DNA of 64,000 nt from CALESS01 sp041741455 (GTDB taxonomy: Bacteria; Chloroflexota; Anaerolineae; Anaerolineales; Anaerolineaceae): NCBI GenBank assembly GCA_041741455.1, contig JBGSJZ010000111.1:1-64000 (forward strand). The letters are read 5' to 3'. Shown one piece after another: positions 31,237 to 40,933 of the stretch. The notes below the pieces were generated by a model, which was not told where the DNA came from, did no database searches, and worked only from the letters and a program-made list of their open reading frames with translations. Numbering within the stretch: the stretch's first letter is position 1; each line of letters begins with the position of its first letter. The position numbers and the translations under genes were made by a program.

Positions 31237-34101
31237 TTATCCTTTAAGCACAATGTTAATAAAGTTTTCAACCCGCCGGCGTTCCCAGCTTGGAATTTGA
31301 ACTGCGTCATTCACCAGGTAGGCCTCCAGCTTATCGGACATTGCGCTTGCCCCCGCTTCATCCACCTGGCGTTTAATTTCGCTCGTCATCGCTTTCAGGA
31401 ATTCAACATCCAGACCCAACACAATTTGAGATGAGACAGGTGATTTTGTAAGTTTCTTGGAACCTTTTTTCAAGCGCACATGGAAATTGCCCTCTGCATC
31501 TTTTGCCACAATTCCCAGTGCTTCACCCAGGGAGAAGGCAATGGCCGCCTCATACGTCTCATCCTTGGATGAAGTATCCATCAAATCACGGACCAAAGCC
31601 GAGTCGTCATCCAAATGAATAGGTGGAAGCTCTCCTGTGATCCAATTCAAGTAGTGCGTTCTGAACTGTTCCATGCGGTTCAGCGCAAATAACGGCAGAC
31701 CTCTGCGCACGGTCATCACAAATACCCCGTGAAGTTCATTCAATGGTTGAACTTTTATTTCGGGTTCAATCCCCCGGAAGCGAGGCACCAACTTGCTCGT
31801 ATCCGGCTGGTGCAATGCCAGGTAGGTATCCGCTAGCGGAGGAGTTTCCTGCCCGAGTGGCCAGGTATCATACAACCAAAGTGGATACGCCAGGTCGCGC
31901 AGAACTCGAATACGGATCTCTGCTCTGGATACTTCCGTGAATTGCTCCCAAAAGATCTCTTCGGCCGTAAGCTTTTGCAGCGGTTTGAATTGCTGCCTGC
32001 CAAATTCGATGATCTTCATGGCAATTGTGCCTGGATCTTTCTTACGCCAAGAATCCGGTGTTCCCAGTACTTTTAACAGGTTAGTTAATTGAGCCTCGGA
32101 TCCACCTACCCCCAGGTGCCGTCGGTAAATGTTTTCGATAATTTGATCGTTAAGCACAGATTTCTGAAGTGGAAATCCCAGGTCACCCACCATATGCTCT
32201 GTCGAAAGATTGCTCACCATGCCACGTGACAGGGCATGCATCTCATCACCAAAAGCACGCAGCTCCCGGTTCTGGGTGCTGGCTTCCTGCACTAGGTCAG
32301 GATATAAGGTGGAAGCTTCATGGATCAGCATCAGGGATATTTCATTCCGCCAGCGCAATTTCAACTCTTCCATGTAATTATTGCGGGCATCGTTGACCGC
32401 CTTGACGGTCTGCGTAATGGCATAAAAGGTCCCCAAACCTGTGAAGAGTAGCACTACTAGAATGTAGACCAGCGCCACCATCGACTCGCCGGGATTGGGC
32501 CACATCCAGATGGACATCATGACCATTAAAATGACCAACCCAAGAATGCTGATTGTAAGCGGCAGCATGCCTGGAATTCCCTTGACCGCATTTTCCAGCG
32601 TCAACCCGTAATTCTTGAGTTTTTGATTCAAGAAGCCATTCTTCGCTTTCACGGCAGCTTCACGACGTTTTAGGGCTTCCGTAAAGCGGTTAAATTCAAT
32701 TTGCAACTGATCGGTGAATTGAGTTGCCAGGGAAAGCCCGCCTGCCGGGAAGGCTCGCATGATTTCATTGATTTCATTCCGTAGTCCTTCCCGGAATTCC
32801 TGTAACACGCGCTTGCCATTTTGTTGAACTTGCACACCCAACGTAGGTAGTTTGGACTTAATCGTTTGTAAGGTGCCCTGAAACCGGGACAACATCTGGT
32901 CATAGGGGACTTGCTGTAAGCGCTGGATCTGTTCCTGAATGCCCTCTTCCCGCTCCATCTCCTGGCCGGTTTTACCCACTCCCAGCTTTTTCCTGCGCAA
33001 GTCGTCCGGTTTGAGCTGCTTCTGATTATAGAATGTCACCAGTCGATCCTGCACCTTATCAAAGGTCTCAGCCCGTAAGACTTGGCCCTGTAGAATTTCA
33101 GCTCCCAGTTGATTGGCGCACCACTCGATCAAATCTTCCACCGGCAATAGGAAGGATGCCATTCCCAAACCAGAGAAAACAGCTGGTTGATTTTGAATAT
33201 GCTGAACCAATCCCTGGCCAGTGACAAATTGGTCAATATACCCCTTGAGCGGCGAGAGCAAAACCCGGAACAACCATTCTGCAGAAAGGTCTATTGTCTC
33301 CTGGATATTGCGCAGGCGGGCCTGCTTTTCTGTATTCATTTCCAACAGATAGCAGCCATGGTTGAATGGAGCATTATTGAAGTTATCCTGCAGACTGCGG
33401 AAGTGCGTGCTGTAACTTTGCTTTTCCATCGCATCATTTACTTCCTTGAGCGTGGCATAAGCAATCGCTTCAGCATTATCATCTTGTGGAACAGTCGGCG
33501 GCATAAAACACAAAGCCGTGCTGGCGATTTGCAAGCCCGCCCGGCGGTAAATGTATTGCAACATGTAGGTTATATCCAGCAATAAGGCGCTGCCCGTCAC
33601 TTCACCCAGCCCGCCCACGACGATCATGGTCGCCTCATTGCGATCACTCAGCACATCAAATCCTTTGTCTGCCATGGAGGTAGCCACATCCACTCCGCCC
33701 AGCAGGTTAAAGTGATGACTCAGAAAATCGACAACATTCCGATAATTTAAGTGGAGAGCCAGCTTGACAGCGGCCCGGGTCACCCACCATTCTTCGCCAG
33801 AGCCGGTTAATTCATCCGGTAGCCAGGGGAACATCTCATGATATTTGGCTGGGGATGGCGCCAAATCCACCATTGGAATTTCTATGTGTTCGGTTGGGCT
33901 AAGGATCGTTTCCTTGCTTTCATCGGCTGCCGCTCCACTGGTGAAGTCTTCCTGAGGGCGCAATACGTCAATCGCCATCAGCTTAATGGAAGGCAAACCT
34001 TCCTCTCCATAATACCGGGTGATGCGGGCTTTCATCTGTTCGATAAACAAGCGCCCGATCGGACCTACACCCACAATCATCGTCTGTTGAACGTTGATCA
34101 T
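31237..34101 (-). CDS. Tubulin-like protein with degenerate GTP loop and membrane hairpin
   Basis: A 954-residue paralogue of the next gene upstream. The N-terminal Rossmann-like start MIVGVGPIGRLFIEQMKAR parallels the T1 loop of the tubulin-like family (PF13809). Where the partner has GGTGSGS, this protein has GGLGEVTGS (163-171), so GTP binding is doubtful. Two hydrophobic helices near 508-560 (SILGLVILMVMMSIWMW, ALVYILVVLLFTGLG) probably form a membrane hairpin with both large domains in the cytoplasm. Helical, coiled-coil-prone stretches flank them. Strong GGGGAGGG precedes the start. It is the last gene of the cluster and is separated from its partner by a hairpin. Function unknown; a membrane-bound partner of the active tubulin-like protein is the inference. 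Confidence 0.7.
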   Translation of the reverse strand: MINVQQTMIVGVGPIGRLFIEQMKARITRYYGEEGLPSIKLMAIDVLRPQEDFTSGAAADESKETILSPTEHIEIPMVDLAPSPAKYHEMFPWLPDELTGSGEEWWVTRAAVKLALHLNYRNVVDFLSHHFNLLGGVDVATSMADKGFDVLSDRNEATMIVVGGLGEVTGSALLLDITYMLQYIYRRAGLQIASTALCFMPPTVPQDDNAEAIAYATLKEVNDAMEKQSYSTHFRSLQDNFNNAPFNHGCYLLEMNTEKQARLRNIQETIDLSAEWLFRVLLSPLKGYIDQFVTGQGLVQHIQNQPAVFSGLGMASFLLPVEDLIEWCANQLGAEILQGQVLRAETFDKVQDRLVTFYNQKQLKPDDLRRKKLGVGKTGQEMEREEGIQEQIQRLQQVPYDQMLSRFQGTLQTIKSKLPTLGVQVQQNGKRVLQEFREGLRNEINEIMRAFPAGGLSLATQFTDQLQIEFNRFTEALKRREAAVKAKNGFLNQKLKNYGLTLENAVKGIPGMLPLTISILGLVILMVMMSIWMWPNPGESMVALVYILVVLLFTGLGTFYAITQTVKAVNDARNNYMEELKLRWRNEISLMLIHEASTLYPDLVQEASTQNRELRAFGDEMHALSRGMVSNLSTEHMVGDLGFPLQKSVLNDQIIENIYRRHLGVGGSEAQLTNLLKVLGTPDSWRKKDPGTIAMKIIEFGRQQFKPLQKLTAEEIFWEQFTEVSRAEIRIRVLRDLAYPLWLYDTWPLGQETPPLADTYLALHQPDTSKLVPRFRGIEPEIKVQPLNELHGVFVMTVRRGLPLFALNRMEQFRTHYLNWITGELPPIHLDDDSALVRDLMDTSSKDETYEAAIAFSLGEALGIVAKDAEGNFHVRLKKGSKKLTKSPVSSQIVLGLDVEFLKAMTSEIKRQVDEAGASAMSDKLEAYLVNDAVQIPSWERRRVENFINIVLKG

Positions 34102-34154
34102 ACTTTATTCCCTCCCCAAAAAATCCGGATTTATCCAATAATGAGGGTGTCCAA

Positions 34155-34185
34155 GGCAGGCGTTGGTTTTATCCCAACGCCTGCC
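34155..34185 (-). promoter_or_regulatory. Intercistronic hairpin between the tubulin-like genes
   Basis: A perfect 12-bp GC-rich stem (34155-34166 with 34174-34185) with a 7-base loop in the largest gap of the downstream half of the cluster. There is no T-run on either side, so it is more likely an mRNA-stability or processing element than a terminator. Confidence 0.55.
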
Positions 34186-34201
34186 GGATTGAACTACCTT
34201 T

Positions 34202-37033
34202 TTATCCTCGCAATACTTTCTTGATGTATGTCCGGATCACATCCCGCATTCCCATAGCCAGTTCAAAATTGGCACTACCTTGTTTACCAACAGACAGATC
34301 CTTGGTCATGCTGGTCCGGTCGATGTTGATCTTTGTCCCACCTTTTAATTCGTAAACAAATGGCTCACTGATGAACCCTTCCAGCAGGGTAATCGCCGCA
34401 GCCACACCTTCACGGCTGACCTGTTCTTCCACCAGGCCTGCGACATGAGTGATCAATTCCTCATTGTTGCGGAAGGAATTGAGTGACGCCTCCATGCCCT
34501 GATCCAGGCGAATGGGCGGGCGTCCGGTATCAGGATTAATCACCTGATAATAAACACCGGACTTGAAGATGTAGCCATAAGCCACGCCCAAGGCGAACAC
34601 TTGCTTGGCTTTTTCGCCGCCAGGTCGCACCTCTGGAATCACGTACAGAGGCTTCATATTCGTCCGCAGCACATGGTCGTGGGCCTGCTTGAAATCCCGA
34701 TACTGGGTCAGGGCAAATAACGGCACCCCATGTTTGGTCTGCAGGACAGTAATGGTGTGGTTATCAAACGTCGAGGTAAGCGTAGTCTGGCCTTCTTTGG
34801 CTGTGAAGTTGTTGTAAATGGAGCGTTCCTTGTCCGGCACACCTACCACGATGATCAAGTCGCTTTCCCACTCCTGGCCCAGCACGCCAGCCTCGCGGAA
34901 CATCCAGAATGGCACAGAGCGATTAATCAAATCTTGCAAGCGTTTTATCGGATCCACGAGTTCGCGCTTCTCAACCAGGATATTTTCAATCGAGATTTCA
35001 CGAATATCAGCAAAGAATGAACGGGTGTACGCTAAGATGCGGCTGGTAATGGCTGCCTGATCCATCTCCAGCCAGGCATTGATCGGGCCCTGGGTCTCGA
35101 TCAGACCACCGGCCGGTGCTGAACCTAACCGTTTGAAGTGGTCGGTATAATACTTCTCAATATCTGCATCATCCGTGATTTCCATGGCCAGCACAAAATC
35201 AGGTTTAGCTTTGCTGCCTGTGTTTTTGCTGACAAAGGTATCAAATTGATTCTGAATGAATTGTAGGCGATCAATGGTGGCCTGCAAACCTGCCCGGCGA
35301 TTCTGAATGACTGTGCTCAAGCTGGCTAGAATGGAAATGGCGATTTCTCGTTTTAAAGCTTCAAATTTGGCCGTCAAGTACTCGGCATACACCTGTACGT
35401 AGCGATTGCGCGCTTCCTTCACCCGGTTGCCATGGCCAAACGGGCCAGAGCGCATCGCCTGGTTGACACCATCCATCGCCATGCGCAGATTGCTCTGCGC
35501 CCGATCACGTTTGCCTTCCATCTCAGAGCGGGATTTCTCCATCTCGCCCCGGGTGGCTGCCAGGCGTTCATCCATACGGGCCATGAATGCAACACCATAT
35601 TGCAAACCATAGACTGGGTCATTGACCAGACGATCCACTTCCGCTAGCAAGCGGTCAGTCAAAACTTCAGTCACAATCCGTTTGTTGTCATCCAAAGACC
35701 GGCGGACTTCATTCTCCAACCGGTTATCTTCGCGGGTCACATAGGCCTGCATAGCACCCATTAATTCGGCTTCTTTGAACTTATCCAGCACTCGCGGATC
35801 CATCTGGATCCGGATCAAATTGGCTTTACTGTCGCGTGCCAGTTGCTGTAATAAAGTTTCGGGTTCCAACTGGCTGGATTGCAGGAAACTGTTAATCGTG
35901 CTGTCCACCTTATTGAGATCAGAGCTTTTGGTCACATCCAACGATTTGCCGAGTAAATAGCTGTTGATTAAATCCCGTCCCAATCGCTGGGCACAAATTT
36001 CGATGATCTTTTCGGCTGGGAACACTAGCGATGCTGTACCGAAGCTGGAGTAGGCTGTCGGTTTGCGTTTACCGGTTTCCAGATCTTGCACATCCAGGCC
36101 GAGCACGCGCACATTGTCAAAGACGGAGTTAGTGGCTTTGCCAACCTGAGAGCTGACCTGCAGGTAAACTCCTTCCGCAATCATTGGCGCAATCTCTTCC
36201 AGGCCAGCCAAACCCTTTCCACTTTCATTGCGGGCGTCAATCAGATAGCAGATATTAAACGGGCGTTGGTTGTCAAATTCCACTGTGGAAACTCGAGGAT
36301 TGCCATAATCGATTTTCCAGCTGCCTGTTTCCATGAAGTAATCAATTTCTGTCAACGTGGCATAAGCATTCGATTCAATACCGATCTTGGCCACATTTGG
36401 GAACACCGAGGGCAAGGCCAGAACAGCGTTGATGTAGCATAGAGAAGAGGAAACACCTGATCGATCCAATGCCTGGCGGGACAAGTAGGCTACATCCAGG
36501 ATGGAACCTGAGCCCGTGCCCCCGCAGACCGAAGAGATGATGAAGATATTAACCCCGCGTTCTTCATTGGTGAAATCATCTACCCGGGTCAAGCCACGGA
36601 TCGATTCCATCATCTTGCTGAACATTGTCTCTACCCGCCAAAAAAGGGAGAGACGACCAATGGGACGTACCTGCATGGCGCCTTGAACCACTGCCCGGGT
36701 GGGGATACGTTCCTTATCCTCAATAATCCAGGAAGAAATGGCGGGATAGCGGTCCAAGTTCTTAATGATATTTTGGGTTTCAATTCCACCCAGGTTGATC
36801 AGTTCCGTGTCCGTCACCAAGCTTACTTCCCGATCATCGAACTTGGTTTTTTCGGCTGCAGGATCAGTGTCAAAGCACAGGAAACTGACCGCTCGCGGCA
36901 CTTCTCCATAATTTCGCAGAAAACGCGCCTTGAGTTGAATGAGAACTTTTTGTCCGGTTCCGCCAATGCCAATCAAAAGTGTTGGCCGCATGCTAATCTT
37001 TCGTTGCATTTCAAGGGCAGATAAAGGTGACAT
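34202..37033 (-). CDS. Tubulin-like (PF13809-type) GTPase-like protein
   Basis: A 943-residue soluble protein. The N-terminus LLIGIGGTGQKVLIQLKARF (from residue 20) matches the T1 loop of the FtsZ/tubulin superfamily, DTDP (55-58) the position of the FtsZ N-T-D motif, and CGGTGSGSILDVAYL (170-184) is the tubulin signature loop that holds GTP phosphates. The middle (about 400-600) is rich in charged helices and the C-terminal third has no named domain. Annotated relatives are called 'tubulin-like doman-containing proteins'. Whether it polymerises is unknown; the family is far from FtsZ and much longer. AAGGAG precedes the start. It follows the vWA gene by 36 bases. Confidence 0.8.
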   Translation of the reverse strand: MSPLSALEMQRKISMRPTLLIGIGGTGQKVLIQLKARFLRNYGEVPRAVSFLCFDTDPAAEKTKFDDREVSLVTDTELINLGGIETQNIIKNLDRYPAISSWIIEDKERIPTRAVVQGAMQVRPIGRLSLFWRVETMFSKMMESIRGLTRVDDFTNEERGVNIFIISSVCGGTGSGSILDVAYLSRQALDRSGVSSSLCYINAVLALPSVFPNVAKIGIESNAYATLTEIDYFMETGSWKIDYGNPRVSTVEFDNQRPFNICYLIDARNESGKGLAGLEEIAPMIAEGVYLQVSSQVGKATNSVFDNVRVLGLDVQDLETGKRKPTAYSSFGTASLVFPAEKIIEICAQRLGRDLINSYLLGKSLDVTKSSDLNKVDSTINSFLQSSQLEPETLLQQLARDSKANLIRIQMDPRVLDKFKEAELMGAMQAYVTREDNRLENEVRRSLDDNKRIVTEVLTDRLLAEVDRLVNDPVYGLQYGVAFMARMDERLAATRGEMEKSRSEMEGKRDRAQSNLRMAMDGVNQAMRSGPFGHGNRVKEARNRYVQVYAEYLTAKFEALKREIAISILASLSTVIQNRRAGLQATIDRLQFIQNQFDTFVSKNTGSKAKPDFVLAMEITDDADIEKYYTDHFKRLGSAPAGGLIETQGPINAWLEMDQAAITSRILAYTRSFFADIREISIENILVEKRELVDPIKRLQDLINRSVPFWMFREAGVLGQEWESDLIIVVGVPDKERSIYNNFTAKEGQTTLTSTFDNHTITVLQTKHGVPLFALTQYRDFKQAHDHVLRTNMKPLYVIPEVRPGGEKAKQVFALGVAYGYIFKSGVYYQVINPDTGRPPIRLDQGMEASLNSFRNNEELITHVAGLVEEQVSREGVAAAITLLEGFISEPFVYELKGGTKINIDRTSMTKDLSVGKQGSANFELAMGMRDVIRTYIKKVLRG

Positions 37034-37069
37034 TTTAAAACTCTCCTTGGGATTAATGAGAACTCTGGT

Positions 37070-39361
37070 TTAGAATGAGTAATTGCCGGTTGAATCACCT
37101 GGATCGAAGTTCTGAGGGCCTCCATCAAAGCCCTGGATGGCAGAATATTTTATCTTCTGATCCCCAATTTCGATTGTATCACCATCCTGTAAAATGGCAT
37201 ACGAGGTTTCTGAGCCATTCACTTTTACAGGAGCATTGATGGGATCCACAGCCGTCAACTCCACACCACCGCTGATCGGTTTAAGAATCGCATGCTTGGG
37301 TGCGACCCCCTGCCCGAAGAGGGAAACACCGCTTTTTGGATCCGAGCCAATAATGACAGGCCGCTTGCCATTCAATGGGATCATAGAGCCATCCCCAATT
37401 TCCATATTCCCATCCAAACTTGGTTTTCCTCGGTACCAAAAGTAACCTCCAGCACCTGCGCCCAAAGCCACCAGGCCGCCAACAATGCCCAGAATGAGTG
37501 GGGTTTTATCACATCCTGGAGCATCCGGGTTCAAGTCGCAAGGATCCGGCATAGGTGTAGGTGTGGGTGGGAATGGTGTGGGCGGAACCTTGGGGGGTGC
37601 CGGTATTTCTGTTGGAGCATCAGTAGGTTCAACCGTCGGTTCTGGAGTTGGTGTAGGTGTATCTACAGCCTGTCCAACCTTGAAGTACACTTGCAGGGAA
37701 TCCATGAACGACTCGCCTTCGGCCACTGTGTGGTTAAGGGTTACTGTCGCAAAATATTCTCCCATCGGCAAATCACTGATCTGGCCCACGAATGTGTCGT
37801 AATCACCCAATTCCAATAAGACATGACCACGTTCATCCAGGCTTGCCTGATCGACAACATAAACTTCAATCTCGACCCTATCCGTTGGCGGCGGAGGATA
37901 GACGCTGGTTCCAACCATAACCTGGGCAAAAATATCCAACGGCAAGTTGGTTGGATACTCCCCCATGGATTGTGGTTGTAAGACTGCCAGCCACGGCATG
38001 TCCTTCACCGTCACGGTGAATGGATAATCAATCGAAATGTCATCGCCCTGGTTCGGCCGGCTGATGGTAAATTTATACTCTCCGACCAAACTAGTGTTCG
38101 CATAATAGATCCACAGATTGGATTCGCTATCTTTTTCCAATGGAATGGTCTGCATCGTTCCATCCGGAGCTAACAGGGTTGCATTGACATCCGTCAGATC
38201 CATCCATTCATTTTCTTCATCTACAATATGGAAGGAAACCATAAACGGTTTCCCAGTTGGCCAAGGATTTTGGAAGGAGGAAAGGCTGACCATGGCATTC
38301 TTTGGCAGTACAATTTTTCGGATCTGCGCTCTACCTCTCCCGTCTAACCTCACTGTCCACTGGCCGACAGCCGGGTCGGTGATGCTGAAAGAGGTAGCAT
38401 TTGTGTTTCCCTTGCACAAAACGCCAGTTGCAGCATTGTTCCCACATAGAATTTCCGTGCCATCGGGCTGGTATAATTTTTCATGAACCCCGGCATCTTT
38501 AAACACAGTGACAATCACCTGAAAAACATTCGATTCAACTTCAAACGTAACATCCATGCCTTGTGAGGGCACTTCATAGATCTCACCCTCTTCTGCTTCT
38601 GGCAAATCCATCAGGTGTCGCATAATGTTTTCGTACTGGAGCGCCAGATCGAACTGATCTTTTTCGGCTCGTAGATAAAGCCCACTGGTGCTTACCGCCA
38701 TTTCTTCCAACAAGTTGTTATAGTAAGCATAGCCACCTTGTTGATCAAAGGCATCGGATGTGAAGGCTACTGTATAAATCGGAACATCAAATTGGGGTAA
38801 CGTAGCCCGCACCTGGTTAATGCATTCCTGGGTAGTAAACATGATGGAGGTGTCTTCACATACACCATCCGAAAGAAAGATGATAGCCTTTTTGGCATCC
38901 TGCCGTCCTGAACTCAACATATTGCGGGCTGCAGAGAGAGCGGCCATATAATTCGTGCCGTTCATGTCATCATGCAAGCCATCCACCAGGGAGCTTAATT
39001 TAGCGCCATCTGAGACCGGAGTTAATCCACCTGGCACCTGGATCGCATCCGAGCCAAACAACACCACCCCCACCCGGTGGGATGCTCCGGATTGGTCCAA
39101 GCCCAACCAGTTCTGGGTAAACATATCCGCAATCACAAAACGCCAGCCGTTGTGGACACCCAGAATCCCAGGATCATTTTGTGCAGTTCCAGGGCGCATC
39201 ATGCTGCCTGATTCATCAATCACCAGCACAATATCCAGGTTGGGAACCAGACCATCGCTATCTGCGGAGGCCGGTAAGACGCCTGCAAACAACGGCAGAA
39301 TGAAAATACTCACGATCAGCAAACGTATCAGAAGACTGCTACTAAATAATGGGCGGCTCAT
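37070..39361 (-). CDS. Membrane-anchored vWA protein with FHA-like tail
   Basis: A 763-residue protein. Signal peptide about 1-34; von Willebrand factor A domain about 40-240 with the metal-ion site DESGSM (49-54) and the later IIFLSDGVCED; several beta-sandwich-like segments up to about 550; a Pro/Thr-rich stalk; one membrane helix near 640-665 (LILGIVGGLVALGAGAGGYF); and a cytoplasmic FHA-like domain (KRPVIIGSDPKSGVSLF, KVNGSE) in which the canonical S-x-x-H reads APKHA. The vWA would sit outside the cell and bind a metal-dependent partner, while the tail reports inside. Start at 39361 follows GAGGAG. It lies between the tandem-FHA gene and the tubulin-like genes. Confidence 0.82.
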   Translation of the reverse strand: MSRPLFSSSLLIRLLIVSIFILPLFAGVLPASADSDGLVPNLDIVLVIDESGSMMRPGTAQNDPGILGVHNGWRFVIADMFTQNWLGLDQSGASHRVGVVLFGSDAIQVPGGLTPVSDGAKLSSLVDGLHDDMNGTNYMAALSAARNMLSSGRQDAKKAIIFLSDGVCEDTSIMFTTQECINQVRATLPQFDVPIYTVAFTSDAFDQQGGYAYYNNLLEEMAVSTSGLYLRAEKDQFDLALQYENIMRHLMDLPEAEEGEIYEVPSQGMDVTFEVESNVFQVIVTVFKDAGVHEKLYQPDGTEILCGNNAATGVLCKGNTNATSFSITDPAVGQWTVRLDGRGRAQIRKIVLPKNAMVSLSSFQNPWPTGKPFMVSFHIVDEENEWMDLTDVNATLLAPDGTMQTIPLEKDSESNLWIYYANTSLVGEYKFTISRPNQGDDISIDYPFTVTVKDMPWLAVLQPQSMGEYPTNLPLDIFAQVMVGTSVYPPPPTDRVEIEVYVVDQASLDERGHVLLELGDYDTFVGQISDLPMGEYFATVTLNHTVAEGESFMDSLQVYFKVGQAVDTPTPTPEPTVEPTDAPTEIPAPPKVPPTPFPPTPTPMPDPCDLNPDAPGCDKTPLILGIVGGLVALGAGAGGYFWYRGKPSLDGNMEIGDGSMIPLNGKRPVIIGSDPKSGVSLFGQGVAPKHAILKPISGGVELTAVDPINAPVKVNGSETSYAILQDGDTIEIGDQKIKYSAIQGFDGGPQNFDPGDSTGNYSF

Positions 39362-39383
39362 ACCAATTCTCCTCTGAAAAATC

Positions 39384-40913
39384 TTACTCAGGTTGAAGGA
39401 TAAATTCACTCATCCCCAGTTGAATTCGATCACCGGTTTGAAGCATTTGATTGCGGGTTGCTTCCTGGCCATTCACCCGGGTACCAGAGCGGCTGCTCAG
39501 GTCCCGAATTTGTATCTGATTATCCTGAACATAAAAGAGCACATGGGCATCCGAAATATTGGCATCGGCTGCGCCTAACTTGACCACATTCAAAGATTCT
39601 CTCGAAATGACAACCGTATGCTCAAACGGACCACAAACCGTACCAAGTGCATCTCCGGCAATCACCTGGAATGATTTTCCTGAGATGGAAATTTCAGCTT
39701 TACCAAACTTGATATTTAAACCTGGTTCCACAACCTGCCAGTCTGAAGGCAACTTCATGCCATTCACTACCACCCCATTGGAACTATTCATATCCTTGAC
39801 TTCCGGACCGTCATCCCCCAAGAAAAGCAAAGCATGCGGCGCAGATATTGTGGATTCAGCAATCACCACCACCTCAATATCGCTGCGACTTAAGATGAAA
39901 GGCAAGACCCCGGAAAACGTTTTCCGCAGGAACGCCCCACTGCTGCCAACTAGCCGGACGCGGGTGATTGGCAGCAGCGCCAGAGGGATAACTGGAGTCT
40001 GCGGGCTAGGTTTTGGGGGAAGGGATGATGCAGGATCAGGTTTAGGCGGTGCAGAAGGTTTGGGCTTTTGGGGAGTATCCACATCCCAAATCATCCCACC
40101 CGAATCGATTTTCTTTTCTTTCCGCTTTCCTAAGAATACGACCGTAGCCACAATTATCAAAGCGACGATCACTAACGCACCAATGATAAACGTCCCAATA
40201 TTCCCGCTTGATCCTTCTTCTGTTCTTTGAGTAGGCTCTCGGGTATCCGGGGGGGGCGTAGGGTCTTGAGAAGATTCGTTAGTATACGGCGGGGTGATTT
40301 CACAATTTCCACCATTTAAAATACAGCGCGCCCGTTCTTGAACTTGCAATGGCGGCTTAGTCTTCATCCCGGATATAATTTCATCCAGAGATTTATTCTC
40401 TACTGTCACCCACACAGCCAATTGGACTTCGTAAACGTACCCGTAAGACTTTTCTCGGGCAATTCGGAACAACTCCAACAGCATGGGGTTTTCCTCAAGC
40501 CGTAAGGTTTTATATTCGGTTGGCGCCAGGGTGGTGGGAATGGCCAATTCATAATCAATGCCCAATGTTGATAGGTCCACTTCAACTTGCTGGTTAACCT
40601 GCACCACTACATTCTCTGGAATAATCATGGGAGAGAATGCCGGGTCTGTCGGGTTAAGTACAGTCCCGGCAAGGATTTCAAGCGAGAGTGTGTTTACCGA
40701 TTGCGTGCTGATCGTCAGGCGAATGTTGGGTTGTTTCATCCCAGCCTGGATAGGAACGCCAACGATCCTCACCTGCCCATTTTCAACCGCCTGATTTAAT
40801 GGAATGGGTGTGCTTTGGGCCAACAAATCGGCTGATCCCACAGAGACCGGGACCAACCCCACAGCTACAAACAAGGCAATCAGTATGCGGAAAACGAGGG
40901 TGGGCAAACGCAT
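39384..40913 (-). CDS. Single-pass membrane protein with two cytoplasmic FHA domains
   Basis: A 509-residue protein with a signal peptide (about 1-30), an outside domain of about 200 residues with two cysteines (RCILNGGNCEI), a membrane helix near 240-265 (IIGALVIVALIIVATVVFL), a basic and Pro/Lys-rich linker, and two FHA domains. FHA-1 shows SAPHALLFL and NSSNGVVVNG; FHA-2 shows ISDAHVLFY and SSRSGTRVNG. FHA domains bind phosphothreonine peptides, so the inner end can dock proteins phosphorylated by the cluster's kinases. The ATG at 40913 follows AGGTG; a GTG two codons upstream is also possible. Gap to the next gene upstream is 20 bases. Confidence 0.83.
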   Translation of the reverse strand: MRLPTLVFRILIALFVAVGLVPVSVGSADLLAQSTPIPLNQAVENGQVRIVGVPIQAGMKQPNIRLTISTQSVNTLSLEILAGTVLNPTDPAFSPMIIPENVVVQVNQQVEVDLSTLGIDYELAIPTTLAPTEYKTLRLEENPMLLELFRIAREKSYGYVYEVQLAVWVTVENKSLDEIISGMKTKPPLQVQERARCILNGGNCEITPPYTNESSQDPTPPPDTREPTQRTEEGSSGNIGTFIIGALVIVALIIVATVVFLGKRKEKKIDSGGMIWDVDTPQKPKPSAPPKPDPASSLPPKPSPQTPVIPLALLPITRVRLVGSSGAFLRKTFSGVLPFILSRSDIEVVVIAESTISAPHALLFLGDDGPEVKDMNSSNGVVVNGMKLPSDWQVVEPGLNIKFGKAEISISGKSFQVIAGDALGTVCGPFEHTVVISRESLNVVKLGAADANISDAHVLFYVQDNQIQIRDLSSRSGTRVNGQEATRNQMLQTGDRIQLGMSEFILQPE

Positions 40914-40933
40914 AGGCACCTGAAAAGGTAGTT

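Noticed and set aside
34202..37033. Cell-division FtsZ
   Set aside because: Only the nucleotide-binding loops match; it is over twice the size, lacks the FtsZ T7 loop and C-terminal peptide that I could recognise, and lies outside any division cluster.
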